Assembly (NCBI GenBank): GCA_964509425.1
Contig: CAZDWZ010000003.1
Location: 1-64,000, forward strand
Direction of reading: 5' to 3'
Source of the DNA: CAZDWZ01 sp964509425
GTDB taxonomy: Bacteria > Bdellovibrionota_C > UBA2361 > SZUA-149 > CAZDWZ01
DNA: 64,000 nt
Below are positions 9,678 to 17,676 of this stretch, in pieces. Each line of letters starts with the position of its first letter. Within the stretch, counting starts at the first letter, position 1. Below the pieces are notes generated by a model. The model did no database searches. It had not been told where the DNA came from and saw nothing but the letters and a program-made list of their open reading frames with translations. Both the position numbers and the translations under genes were made by a program.

Positions 9678-9796
9678 GCGGTGGGGAATTTTGGTGGAGA
9701 TCGAGGCGGAAGAGCGGCGAGGAGCGGAGTTTGCTACTGCAAATGAGCACCGCAGCGGCTCTTCCAACGAAGAGCTACGCCAAAAGTCCCCACCGC
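9678..9796. repeat. Long imperfect hairpin element, copy 2 (complete)
   Basis: The outer arms 9678-9694 and 9780-9796 pair at 16 of 17 positions. Inside, 9709-9716 pairs with the complement of 9757-9764 (GGAAGAGC), and an apical TTTGC/GCAAA stem closes a four-base loop. It is nearly identical to 1-106. It lies about 80 bases downstream of the stop codon of the unrelated minus-strand gene at 9877 and may act as its terminator or mRNA stabiliser. It could equally be a recombination site. It also faces the end of czcA. Confidence 0.85.
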
Positions 9797-9876
9797 AAGC
9801 AAGGACAGCGGCACGCTGTTCCTGCTCGGGCATTGCCTGGTTAACCTCTGGCACCGACGTCACGTCTGCCGCGTCA

Positions 9877-10707
9877 TCACGCCACCGTCCACCACAGCCG
9901 GAACCCGGTCAACTTTTCCACGTCGGCGAACGAGATCCCCCGGAAGTCCGCGACGGCGTCGTACTTCGGACCCATGTCCACGAGGGATGCCGACTCCACT
10001 TCCTTCATGTGGACGACGATGAAGCGGAGCGGTTGCCCGACGCGGCCGTAGTACTCGAGGTACGCGCGCGACGACTTCTCGACGTTGTACGACGCCGACG
10101 GCCCCGCCCGATCCTCATCGGCGAAGATGAGGACGACGTCGGACCCGCCGTCGTAGGACGCGAAGGCGCGCATCCGGCAGGCCCCGGTGTTGTTGCAGAT
10201 CCCCGTGAAGTAGATGCAGTCGTCCGTGATCGCCGGCCGGTGCCTCTTCGGCCGGGGCATCGCGACGTCTGTGAGGCTGAGCCGCGACAGGAGCTGGTGG
10301 ACCCGGCCGTCGCCGTCGTTCTTGCCGAGTGCCGCAAACAGCAGCTTCACCGCCGGTTCGAGTCGCCCCATTTCGATCAGCAGGTCCGCCCCCCCGAGGC
10401 AGGCGTCGGTGTGTTGGGGCGCGAAACGGCTCATGACCACCGCGCGCTCGAACATGATGGCCGCCTCTTCGCGCCGGCCGAGCGTGCGGAGCGTCTTCGC
10501 CCGGTACAGCGCCGCCTCCTTCGGGCTGGTCAGCGCATTCGGGTCGAGTTCCATGGCGCGGGCGAACGCGAGTTCCGCCTCCTCGGGTTTCTTCTCATCG
10601 AGCGCAGCCAGCCCGAGGAAGAAGTGCGCCCCCGGGTCCATGGGCCGCGTTTCCGCGCAGCGCTTGAGACCGGGCAACCCGAAACGACGATAGATGTCTT
10701 CGTGCAC
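9877..10707 (-). CDS. TPR-repeat protein with unknown C-terminal domain (cassette gene)
   Basis: 276 residues starting at GTG after a GGAGG site seven bases upstream. Residues about 10-130 contain tetratricopeptide-like helices (PGAHFFLGLAALDEKKPEEA, ALYRAKTLRTLGRREEAAIM), a protein-interaction scaffold. The C-terminal half (GICNNTGACRMRAFASYDGG, VVLIFADEDRAG, FIVVHMKEVESASLVD) is not recognised. No signal peptide is seen, so it is probably cytoplasmic. Codons are strongly G/C-ending compared with livM next door. It is bracketed by a hairpin at 10762-10800 upstream and the large repeated hairpin downstream. Confidence 0.7.
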   Translation of the reverse strand: MHEDIYRRFGLPGLKRCAETRPMDPGAHFFLGLAALDEKKPEEAELAFARAMELDPNALTSPKEAALYRAKTLRTLGRREEAAIMFERAVVMSRFAPQHTDACLGGADLLIEMGRLEPAVKLLFAALGKNDGDGRVHQLLSRLSLTDVAMPRPKRHRPAITDDCIYFTGICNNTGACRMRAFASYDGGSDVVLIFADEDRAGPSASYNVEKSSRAYLEYYGRVGQPLRFIVVHMKEVESASLVDMGPKYDAVADFRGISFADVEKLTGFRLWWTVA

Positions 10708-10761
10708 GAGCGATCCTCCAGGAACGAGTAGAGTGGTGGGTGCTATACGTCAGTCAAAAGA

Positions 10762-10800
10762 CAGCCGTACCTCACGCCATTCCGGAATGAGCTACGGCTG
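10762..10800 (-). promoter_or_regulatory. Hairpin in the 5' region of the TPR gene
   Basis: CAGCCGTA (10762-10769) and TACGGCTG (10793-10800) are exact inverted arms, and a 12-base palindrome CATTCCGGAATG sits at 10778-10789. It lies 55 bases upstream of the GTG start, the place where most other cassette genes also carry a leader hairpin. Confidence 0.6.
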
Positions 10801-10823
10801 CGAAAATCCTAAAATGTGCCGCT

Positions 10824-10855
10824 GTCACTTGGCTCTCCTGAGAGAGCGAAGTGAC
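10824..10855 (-). terminator. Terminator-like hairpin after livM
   Basis: Read on the minus strand, two stacked stems (GTCACTT/AAGTGAC and GCTCTC/GAGAGC) close a four-base loop and are followed by an interrupted T-rich stretch. It lies 40 bases after the livM stop and separates the liv operon from the TPR gene. Confidence 0.65.
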
Positions 10856-10894
10856 TGCGAATTGGATTTCGATTTTTGGAGGAAAGAGCGGGCG

Positions 10895-11764
10895 TCAGAC
10901 TCTTCGTTCCATCGGAAAGAGCACGGCGCGCTTCCAATAGAGAACGGTAAAGAGGATCATCGCGTAGAGCATCTGCCGCATTGGACCGAGGATGCTCGAG
11001 CTCATTTCGATAAATCGAAGCGGCTCTGGAAGGAGAACTAAAAATGCTGTGGCAAACATCGCACCCCAATACGATCCCGGACGGCCGACGATCACGATGC
11101 TGAGAATAAACACCATTTCCGCCAAACTGAAGGACGATGGGTCGATATAGTTGATGTAGTAGGCGAACAAACTTCCTGCGAGCCCGGCAAAAACCGACGA
11201 CATAATAAAGCTCGCATTCCGCACTTTCGAGACGTCTCGTGCGAGCGCCTGCGCCGCAAATGGGTTCTCTGCCTGTGCTCTCAAGCTTCTTCCAAAGTGG
11301 CTCTGGAACACGAAGCGGAAGAAGATCATGCTGAGGACGGCGAGAATAGCCGAGAGCGCTAAAAAGTTCTTGTTATTGTAGAAATCAATCCCAAAGATGT
11401 CTGGTCGCGGGATTCCCGGAATTCCCAAGACTCCGCGAGTGAGCTCCTTCCAGTTGATTTCAAGAGCGAGGACGACGGCGCTAAAGGCGAGAGATCCGAG
11501 CGCAAAGTAATCATGAGAAAGCTTCACGGCGATAGCGCCGATGAGGAGCGCGAAGAGTCCGCTGAGTGCCATGCTCGCCGGGACGCACACCCAGAAGTTC
11601 TGGCTGAGCTCGGTCGAGAGAAGCGCCGTGGTATAGGCTCCGATTGAATAGGTCGCAATGTGCGCCAAGTTCAAGAGACTGCCGAACCCGAACGAGAGGT
11701 TAAAGCTCTGCGTTAGGATAAGGTAGATGCAAACAAGAATTGCTAGGTGAACGAGGTAATCCAT
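10895..11764 (-). CDS. livM: Branched-chain amino-acid ABC transporter permease LivM
   Basis: 289 residues and very hydrophobic, with the LivM pattern FNLSFGFGSLLNLAHIATYSIGAYTTALL near the N-terminus and the permease loop ENPFAAQALARDVSKVRNASF in the C-terminal half. It forms the inner-membrane channel with LivH. It follows livH by six bases in the order G-H-M on the minus strand. The substrate may be branched-chain amino acids or another HAAT-family ligand; the sequence cannot tell. No livF is nearby. Confidence 0.88.
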   Translation of the reverse strand: MDYLVHLAILVCIYLILTQSFNLSFGFGSLLNLAHIATYSIGAYTTALLSTELSQNFWVCVPASMALSGLFALLIGAIAVKLSHDYFALGSLAFSAVVLALEINWKELTRGVLGIPGIPRPDIFGIDFYNNKNFLALSAILAVLSMIFFRFVFQSHFGRSLRAQAENPFAAQALARDVSKVRNASFIMSSVFAGLAGSLFAYYINYIDPSSFSLAEMVFILSIVIVGRPGSYWGAMFATAFLVLLPEPLRFIEMSSSILGPMRQMLYAMILFTVLYWKRAVLFPMERRV

Positions 11765-11770
11765 ATACCG

Positions 11771-12661
11771 CTAAGTCGTCCTTCTCCGTCTGCTGAAAAG
11801 TCCTTCGGGTTTGACGAGAAGCATGAGGAGGATGATCGCGAACGCGAATGCGTCCTTGTATCCCGCCGGAATGCTCCAGCCGCCGAAATCAAGTCCGATG
11901 CTGAGGTTCTCGACGAGACCCAGAATGTAACTTCCGGCAATCGTTCCCCAGAGATTCCCGAGACCGCCCATCACCATCGCAGCAAATGCCTTGATCGTAT
12001 AGTTCGAGCCCATGGTCGGCTGCATGTTGGTTTCATAGCCGACGAGGATTCCGGCATACCCGGCGAGAATGACGGCAAGCGCAAAGACCGCATAGCTGAC
12101 TTTCACTTGGCTGATGCCGATCGCCTCAGCTGCTTGCGGATGTTCGGAGAGCGCTCGAATTTTTCGTCCGGCCGAGGTGTTGTGGATGACCCACGCGATG
12201 CTGCACAAGATTATAAGAGCGCTCGCTATAATAATTATCTGCAGGCCGGTGATGTACACCCCGCCGATTTCCATACTTTGAGCTGCAGCGCCCGCCGACA
12301 TCGACTTTACGTTCACGCCGAAAACCATTGAGACAACGGCTTCCATGATGTTTGAAAGCGCGAGCGTACTGACAAGCGTCAGCGTGAGGCTGTATCGCGA
12401 AAACGGAAGTATGAAGACTTGCATCACGACGACTGCGAGGAGAATCGAGAAGAGGACGGTTGCGATTCCCGAAGCCGAGAGCCCTTGCTCCATATCAACG
12501 GAGAAAAAGTAGAAGATATACGCCCCGAGCATCATCATGTGCCCGTGAGAGAAGTTGAGAATCCGGAGAAGCCCGTAGGTCAGCGACAGTCCGGCGCTCG
12601 CCAAGGCGTAGATGCTACCCGCGATAAGCGCGTTAACAAGTAACTGGGGGAGAATATCCAT
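11771..12661 (-). CDS. livH: Branched-chain amino-acid ABC transporter permease LivH
   Basis: 296 residues with about eight membrane segments. The N-terminus (LLVNALIAGSIYALASAGLSLTYGLLRILNFSHGHMMMLGAY) is characteristic of LivH. The permease EAA-like region is ALSEHPQAAEAIGISQVKVSYAVFALAVILAG. The gene lies between livG and livM with short gaps, so the three are one transcript. Confidence 0.9.
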   Translation of the reverse strand: MDILPQLLVNALIAGSIYALASAGLSLTYGLLRILNFSHGHMMMLGAYIFYFFSVDMEQGLSASGIATVLFSILLAVVVMQVFILPFSRYSLTLTLVSTLALSNIMEAVVSMVFGVNVKSMSAGAAAQSMEIGGVYITGLQIIIIASALIILCSIAWVIHNTSAGRKIRALSEHPQAAEAIGISQVKVSYAVFALAVILAGYAGILVGYETNMQPTMGSNYTIKAFAAMVMGGLGNLWGTIAGSYILGLVENLSIGLDFGGWSIPAGYKDAFAFAIILLMLLVKPEGLFSRRRRTT

Positions 12662-12681
12662 AGATTGTTACAGCGATTCTG

Positions 12682-13491
12682 TTAGAGCGCTGCCGCCTTT
12701 TCTCTTGGGATGTCCATTTCTTTCGTAATCGGAGCGCGAACGACGTTTCCGTTTGAGCTCTCGTTAGCGCCGAAATAGATCTCTTGAAGCATCTTGTTTG
12801 CACGGACGCGCTCAGGCGTGTCGTCGAGAACCACCTTCCCCATGTCGAGAACGAGGATTCTGTCGCTCAGCTTCTGAATGAAGCTCATGTCATGTTCGAT
12901 GGTGATGATGGTCTTTCCCAAGCTCTGAAGCTTAATGAGTGCCATCTCGATCTCGCTCTTCATTCGCGGCGAGACGCCGGCGGTCGGCTCGTCAAGGAGG
13001 AACAGCTCTGCACCGAAAGCGATGGTGCGGCTGATTTCGAGAAGCCGCATTTGGCCGCCCGAGAGCGAGCCGGCTTTTTCATTCGCCTTCCCATCGAGCT
13101 TCACGTCACGGAGAAACTCGAGTGCAAGCTCCTTGTTCTGCCTGTGGATGGAGCTCCAGGGATTCAAGCTCGCGCGCTTCGAACCTTCGAGCGCGATGAT
13201 GATGTTTTCGAGGAGCGTCATTTGCCGGAAGACCCCGAAGCTCTGAAAGACTCTTCCGAGCCCGAGCCGTGCGCGCTTCGCCGGCGCGATTGACGTTATA
13301 TCTTGTCCTTTGAATTCGATCTTCCCACCGGTCGGGATGTTGAAGCCGCTCAGGCAATTAAACAGTGTTGTCTTACCACTCCCGTTTGGACCGATAAGGC
13401 CGAGTTTCTCCCCAGCCTTGATCTCGAAAGAGACGCCGTCCAGAATGCGCATGTCTGCAACACGGAACCGAAGATCAGTGAGTTTAAGCAT
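12682..13491 (-). CDS. livG: Branched-chain amino-acid ABC transporter ATPase LivG
   Basis: 269 residues. Walker A GPNGSGKTT is at 34-42, then the signature LSGGQMRLLEI, Walker B FLLDEPTAG and the EHDM switch region. The LivG-type motif RLGLGRVFQSFGVFRQMTLLENI is present. It energises the LivH/LivM channel. The second ATPase LivF normally encoded alongside is missing from this window. The start codon follows a T-rich leader, and the 140-base gap to the divergent gene at 13633 should hold promoters for both. Confidence 0.9.
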   Translation of the reverse strand: MLKLTDLRFRVADMRILDGVSFEIKAGEKLGLIGPNGSGKTTLFNCLSGFNIPTGGKIEFKGQDITSIAPAKRARLGLGRVFQSFGVFRQMTLLENIIIALEGSKRASLNPWSSIHRQNKELALEFLRDVKLDGKANEKAGSLSGGQMRLLEISRTIAFGAELFLLDEPTAGVSPRMKSEIEMALIKLQSLGKTIITIEHDMSFIQKLSDRILVLDMGKVVLDDTPERVRANKMLQEIYFGANESSNGNVVRAPITKEMDIPREKAAAL

Positions 13492-13632
13492 ATAGCCCTT
13501 TTTTTGTAGCGCGAATTCGGTAGCTTAGCTCTGATATGCGATTTAATCAAGAAATGAGCGGTAATTTTTGCGGGAAATGTCATTTTAGGATGCACTTTCT
13601 GCATAATGATAATGAAAGGCTAAAAAAGTAGG

Positions 13633-14175
13633 ATGCCGCATATGACCGCGTTTGCCCCAGAAGCCAGACCAGTGACCCGCCCCTCGATGGTAGCCAGACT
13701 CGCCGATTCGCTCGGTGACCTTGCCGTTCCGAGCATGCAGAACATCAAGAAGTTCTTTGGCGCGGACGGGGAATCTCCGGACTCGGGGCCGACACTCGAA
13801 AACTCGGGCGCATCAAGCTTCTGTCCGCATTCCACAACCGATGTTCATTCGAAGGCCTCGGCATTGGCTTCAGGATTGAAGCCGCTGAACTACGCTGAAC
13901 GAAAAGAAGCGGTCGAGCTTCTCGCGCATTTGATGGATGACGACATGACGGCGAATGAGCTGTTTGTCGCCCTCGATGCGAAAGTCGAAGATTCGCTCCA
14001 GCAGGAGCAATATCAGCATCAGCACGAGGAAGACCGAGACCTCATGAGCCGTGAGAACCGGGAGGTAACGTCGGTTCTTGCTCAGTTCCGTCAGCGTTTC
14101 ATGCAGGCGCTTACCAAGCTGGTTGCAAAAGTGAACCCCGCTCCGGCTGCGACCCCCGACACTGACGCCGCATAG
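13633..14175 (+). CDS. Hypothetical acidic protein with Glu/Gln-rich helix
   Basis: 180 residues, unrecognised. The first 75 residues are low in structure (Pro, Ser and Asp rich). Residues about 85-170 look helical, with YAERKEAVELLAHLMDDDM and a charged QQEQYQHQHEEDRD stretch that could form a coiled coil, ending in a Pro/Ala-rich tail. There is no signal peptide or membrane segment. An alternative start lies three codons on (ATGACCGCG). It is divergent from livG, and no function can be assigned. Codon choice matches host genes. Confidence 0.6.
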   Translation: MPHMTAFAPEARPVTRPSMVARLADSLGDLAVPSMQNIKKFFGADGESPDSGPTLENSGASSFCPHSTTDVHSKASALASGLKPLNYAERKEAVELLAHLMDDDMTANELFVALDAKVEDSLQQEQYQHQHEEDRDLMSRENREVTSVLAQFRQRFMQALTKLVAKVNPAPAATPDTDAA

Positions 14176-14391
14176 AGCTCTTCACTCACTCAAAAACTCT
14201 GCGAGAGCCGGGATCTGACCGCCCCGGGAATCTCGCGCCTTCCCCGAGCCGTTTCCTGAACGATATCGGGAGTAAACCAGCGGATGGGCCGCGTGAAATG
14301 AGCCTCGCGCGATTCCGGCCGCAGGCTTGGCAAATCCGGGCTTTTTCGGCATCATCCGCCTGCCCCTTTTAAGCAATCACCAAAATTTCTC

Positions 14392-15342
14392 GTGGAACGA
14401 AAATCCAAATTAATGCCGCTTACGGTCGCGATCTCGGTGCTCAGTCTCATTCTCGTGGGTCTCGGCGGGTATGTGCGTGGCACCGGCGCGGGACTCTCGT
14501 GTCCTGATTGGCCCCTCTGCTACGGGAAAGCGGTGCCTCCGGATTTCGGAAACGGCGTTCTGCAGGAAGTCGTGCACCGCTATCTCGCGTCTGCAGTTTC
14601 ACTGCTTACCGTTATCTTCTCGCTTGTCGCCTATAGATCACGGAAGCTGCAGCCGCGAATTTGGAACACCGCAATCTTCGCGCTCGTTATTCTTCTCTGC
14701 CAAGTTATACTGGGCGGCCTCACGGTCCTCTTGAAGCTCAATCCGTTTATCGTCACTTCGCATCTTGCTCTCGGCACCGTGTTCCTCCAGCTTTTTGTTT
14801 TCCTGAGCCTGGAGCTTTCGCGGCGTGAGCGAGCTCCATCGGTTCTCGGAAACTCTCGCCGTGAAGCGGGGCTCCTGCTTGGTCTCACTCTTCTCCAAAT
14901 ACTCCTTGGCGGTTTCGTCGGAAGCAGCGGAGCATCGCTCTCCTGTCCCGATCTTCCGTATTGTTTCGGTGCGCTCCTTCCCGCCGAGGCAACGCATCAG
15001 CAGGAAATTCACATGCTTCATCGTTTCTTGGGAGTAACGATTTTTCTTGCGGTATCCTTGGCTGCCATTCGTGAGCGAGCTTCGGGCCAGGGTGCTGCGG
15101 CTTCATGGCTTTCGTTTGCCTGGGTCATCGTCACGATTCAATTTCTTCTCGGGGTGCTGAATGTCTACTCCCGGGTTCATGTCCATGTGGCAGTCTCGCA
15201 CCTTATTTTTGCGCAGCTTCTCCTCCTGTCCCTCATTCAGGTGTGGAGACTGAAGGCCGGATTCCCCGTGTTCGGGCGCGAAGCTTCTGCGAGAGTTCGT
15301 GCTCCGCTCCGCGCGCCGGAATATGGAGGCGTCCTTCGATGA
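14392..15342 (+). CDS. ctaA: Heme A synthase (COX15/CtaA family)
   Basis: 316 residues with a GTG start and eight predicted membrane helices. The typical N-terminal pattern LGGYVRGTGAGLSCPDWPLCYGK is repeated in the second half as GGFVGSSGASLSCPDLPYCFGA, the internal duplication of this family. Conserved His residues lie in VVHRYLA, TSHLALG, MLHRFLG and VSHLIFA, the heme ligands. It oxidises heme O to heme A. Its stop overlaps the ctaB start by four bases (ATGA), so the two are translationally coupled. Confidence 0.92.
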   Translation: MERKSKLMPLTVAISVLSLILVGLGGYVRGTGAGLSCPDWPLCYGKAVPPDFGNGVLQEVVHRYLASAVSLLTVIFSLVAYRSRKLQPRIWNTAIFALVILLCQVILGGLTVLLKLNPFIVTSHLALGTVFLQLFVFLSLELSRRERAPSVLGNSRREAGLLLGLTLLQILLGGFVGSSGASLSCPDLPYCFGALLPAEATHQQEIHMLHRFLGVTIFLAVSLAAIRERASGQGAAASWLSFAWVIVTIQFLLGVLNVYSRVHVHVAVSHLIFAQLLLLSLIQVWRLKAGFPVFGREASARVRAPLRAPEYGGVLR

Positions 15343-16316
15343 GTATGCAGAAGGCAGCGGCAGAATCGGTTGGGGAAGGACTTATCACCAGAGAAGGCGC
15401 GTCGGCAGTTTCCGGAATCCTTCAGCTTGTTCGCGACTACTACGAGCTCATCAAACCGCGCATCATCATCCTCCTTCTTATTTCCACCGGATGCCCGATG
15501 ATTCTCGCGGCCGATGGGAAGGTTCCCGGTGCGCTTATTTTCTGGGCGCTTGTCGGCGGAGCACTCGTCTCAGGCTCGGCAAGCGTGCTGAATTGTATTT
15601 GGGACAAGGACATCGACTCCATCATGAAGCGGACGAAGAATCGCCCGCTCCCCGCTGAGCGAGTCACGGTCGGAGGGGCATTCGTCTATTCGATGGTTCT
15701 CTTTGCCGTCGGCTATTGGGTGCTGGCTTCCAAGTTGAATCTTCTTGCGGCTAACGTCGCGGTCTTCGGTCACCTCTTCTACGTTTTTATTTACACCATA
15801 TGGCTGAAGCGCAGCTCCGAGCAGAATATCGTCATTGGCGGTGCTGCCGGTGCTGTTCCGCCGATTGTGGGCTGGATTGGTGTCACCGGCCGAATCGACA
15901 TCGAAGCGATTCTGTTGTTCCTGCTGATCTTCCTCTGGACTCCTCCTCATTTCTGGGCGCTTGCGATCAACAAAAACGCCGATTATCAGCGCGCGGGTGT
16001 TCCGATGATGCCGGTTGTCTCAGGAGAGAAACGAACGCAGCGTCAAATGTTTTGGTATGCCTTGTCGCTTATCCCGGTGACCTGGGCCCTCGTCCTCGTG
16101 AATCCCGCGCTTTCGACGTTTTCGTTCATTGTGCTGACGACGCTCGGAGTGATGTTCACCTGGAAAGTTCATCAACTTCGCCCGCTGGTCTCCACCGGAA
16201 AAGCTCAGGATGAAGACCCGGTGAAGACAAAGCGCGCGTGGGATATCTTTTGGTTCTCGATTATTTATCTCGCGCTTTTCTTTGTCTGTCTCGTTGTGGA
16301 TTCAGTGCTGCTGTAA
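15339..16316 (+). CDS. ctaB: Protoheme IX farnesyltransferase (heme O synthase)
   Basis: 325 residues from the ATG that overlaps the ctaA stop. The UbiA-type prenyltransferase motif NxxxDxxxD is N85, D89 and D93 (NCIWDKDIDSIMKRTKNRPL). A second Asp-rich loop includes NKNADYQRAGVPMMPVV. Nine membrane helices are predicted. It farnesylates heme B to heme O, which CtaA then converts to heme A for an aa3-type oxidase. Oxidase subunits are not in the window. A much longer upstream in-frame extension overlaps ctaA and is not expected to be used. Confidence 0.92.
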   Translation: MSMQKAAAESVGEGLITREGASAVSGILQLVRDYYELIKPRIIILLLISTGCPMILAADGKVPGALIFWALVGGALVSGSASVLNCIWDKDIDSIMKRTKNRPLPAERVTVGGAFVYSMVLFAVGYWVLASKLNLLAANVAVFGHLFYVFIYTIWLKRSSEQNIVIGGAAGAVPPIVGWIGVTGRIDIEAILLFLLIFLWTPPHFWALAINKNADYQRAGVPMMPVVSGEKRTQRQMFWYALSLIPVTWALVLVNPALSTFSFIVLTTLGVMFTWKVHQLRPLVSTGKAQDEDPVKTKRAWDIFWFSIIYLALFFVCLVVDSVLL

Positions 16317-16383
16317 CGGCTCATTTGCCGCTCAATTCTCCGACGTTCCCCTGCTGAACGATCGAATAGAAGCACCTCATAAA

Positions 16384-16429
16384 GTGAGGCGGAAGCACGA
16401 GAGGATTACTCCTTCGGTTCCGCCGTCAC
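16384..16429 (-). terminator. 3' hairpin of zinc-ribbon gene 1
   Basis: GTGAGGCGGAA (16384-16394) pairs with TTCCGCCGTCAC (16418-16429), with an inner GGAG/CTCC-type stem. On the minus strand it is followed by TTT. A 51-base stretch including it differs by one base from the copy at 17173-17223. Confidence 0.75.
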
Positions 16430-16446
16430 AGGTCCCCGGAAGGTAA

Positions 16447-16788
16447 TTAGCCCCCGAAGCCCTTCTTGTCGCTCACGATCACGTCCAACGCCGCGATGAC
16501 CGCGAACGCCTCTCCTTCGGTGCATTTGAACGTGTCCTGCATCCTCTTCGCGAGGTTCAGCAGTTCACGAACGGTGCACTTCCGGAGGGCGTCGAAGATC
16601 GATTCGCGGAACGTCGGGCCGTCACCGGAGCTTTCCAACTTGCCCTCCCGGGCCTCGCGGACCGCGATCATCAGCCCTCGCGCGCCGTGGGTGGCGGTGG
16701 GCTCTGCGATCGCGTGCGAGCACCAGTTGCAGTAGTTGTGGAGTCCCACTTCCTTACCGCAGTTCGGGTTGCAGCAGGTCGTCTTCAT
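16447..16788 (-). CDS. Zinc-ribbon-like small protein 1 (cassette gene)
   Basis: 113 residues starting at the ATG that matches the start of its paralogue; an in-frame ATG two codons upstream is possible. N-terminal cysteines C5, C6, C10, C20 and C23 form a probable zinc knuckle (CNPNC then CNWC). The remainder is a helical domain with GARGLM, CTVRELLNL and a KGFGG tail. It shares 62 of 112 residues with the next gene by hand alignment. Function unknown; zinc binding is inferred from cysteine spacing. It is not exported. It carries its own leader and 3' hairpins. Confidence 0.7.
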   Translation of the reverse strand: MKTTCCNPNCGKEVGLHNYCNWCSHAIAEPTATHGARGLMIAVREAREGKLESSGDGPTFRESIFDALRKCTVRELLNLAKRMQDTFKCTEGEAFAVIAALDVIVSDKKGFGG

Positions 16789-16804
16789 GGTCATGTACCT
16801 CTGA

Positions 16805-16860
16805 GAAAAAATTGGCCCCATTCAGAACTCGAAGTGAGCCGTGAAGGGGGCGAAATTTTC
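16805..16860 (-). promoter_or_regulatory. Leader hairpin of zinc-ribbon gene 1
   Basis: The arms at about 16805-16830 and 16838-16860 pair imperfectly over roughly 20 positions (AAAATT and GCCCC blocks on each side). The hairpin ends about 17 bases before the ATG, so it could hold or expose the ribosome-binding site. Confidence 0.6.
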
Positions 16861-16892
16861 TTTGTGCGATACGTAAGACAGCGGTCCTTCTA

Positions 16893-16971
16893 AAAACCGG
16901 AAAAACCTATTTCCTCTCGGCTTACCGCTTTCCCGTGTGAACGGGAAAGCGGTGCTGAGTTTGCTCGTTCT
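16893..16971. repeat. Upstream repeat with 13-base-pair perfect hairpin, copy 1
   Basis: Nearly identical to 17677-17754. It contains ACCGCTTTCCCGT (16924-16936) and its exact complement 16941-16953 around a four-base loop. It lies about 100 bases upstream of zinc-ribbon gene 1. It may be an operator, an upstream terminator or a mobile-unit end. The rest of the 449-base gap 16789-17237 holds only this, the leader hairpin and the next terminator. Confidence 0.8.
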
Positions 16972-17175
16972 CGATTTAGCCGCTTGGCGGCATGTGAAAG
17001 AACATGGCGAGGCATGATTCTGGATATGTTGTTAAACGGCGCTCTGGGGAAGGTCGGAGGATGCTCGATTGGGAGCAAATTGAGTGAGAACTGAGAGTGA
17101 GAGGAGCGCGCTCTTAATTTTGACTTGAGATTGAGAGCTCAGCTTGAGGAACGGGAGAGAAGAGCAATTCAGAAA

Positions 17176-17221
17176 GTGAGGCGGAAGCGCGAGAGGATTA
17201 CTCCTTCGGTTCCGCCGTCAC
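17176..17221 (-). terminator. 3' hairpin of zinc-ribbon gene 2
   Basis: Same stem as 16384-16429, GTGAGGCGGAA with TTCCGCCGTCAC. It is followed by TTT on the minus strand and lies 16 bases after the stop codon. Confidence 0.75.
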
Positions 17222-17237
17222 AGAGCCCGGAAGGTGA

Positions 17238-17576
17238 TTAACCCCCGTAGCCCTTCTGGTTGCTGACGATTTCGTCCAGCGCCACGACGATCACGTACGC
17301 TTCCGCTTTGGTGCATTCGAACGTGCCCTCCAGACCCCGCGAGAGGTTGAGGAGTTCACGAACGGTGCACTTGGTGAGCGCCGCGAAGATCGCCGTGCGG
17401 TGCGTCTGAGCGTTTCCCTTGGCCAGCGTGCCGCGGCGGAACTCCCGCAGTGCGCTCATCAGTCCGCGCGCGCCCGCCACCGCCACCGGCTCTTCGAGCG
17501 GCTGCGAGCACAGGGTGCAGTAGTTGCGCAGGTTGACCTGCTGCGCGCAGTTCGGGTTGAAGCAGATCGTCTTCAT
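17238..17576 (-). CDS. Zinc-ribbon-like small protein 2 (cassette gene)
   Basis: 112 residues and a tandem paralogue of the gene at 16447 (about 55% identity by hand alignment). The cysteines C5, C10, C20 and C23 are kept (CFNPNC and CTLC), as are GARGLM, KCTVRELLNL, ALDEIVS and KGYGG. The extra Cys at position 6 of paralogue 1 is Phe here, so four cysteines look like the zinc ligands. Codons are G/C-ending. The start is fixed by an AAGGTGCTC ribosome-binding region and by the paralogue. Confidence 0.72.
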   Translation of the reverse strand: MKTICFNPNCAQQVNLRNYCTLCSQPLEEPVAVAGARGLMSALREFRRGTLAKGNAQTHRTAIFAALTKCTVRELLNLSRGLEGTFECTKAEAYVIVVALDEIVSNQKGYGG

Positions 17577-17592
17577 AGAGCACCTTTTGGTA

Positions 17593-17643
17593 GAAATGAA
17601 CCCCGTTCGGAGCTCGCGAAGAGCACCGAACGGAGTTCATTTC
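17593..17643 (-). promoter_or_regulatory. Strong leader hairpin of zinc-ribbon gene 2
   Basis: The arms 17593-17610 and 17626-17643 pair at all 18 positions in the transcript (one as a G-U pair), with an additional GCTC/GAGC stem inside. It ends 17 bases before the ATG. The sequence differs from the leader hairpin of paralogue 1 but the place and size are the same, which suggests the structure rather than the sequence is kept. Confidence 0.75.
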
Positions 17644-17676
17644 GTCTCGAGAGGTACGGAGGACGGCAGTCCTCAT

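Noticed and set aside
1..9796. The repeated hairpin as a classical integron attC site
   Set aside because: Size, folding and 3' position fit, but the RYYYAAC/GTTRRRY core sites are not at the ends and no integrase gene is in the window, so only a loose analogy is claimed.
14182..14376. 64-residue minus-strand frame between 14175 and ctaA
   Set aside because: Arg/Gly-rich low-complexity product, no ribosome-binding site, and its place suggests leader sequence of ctaA.
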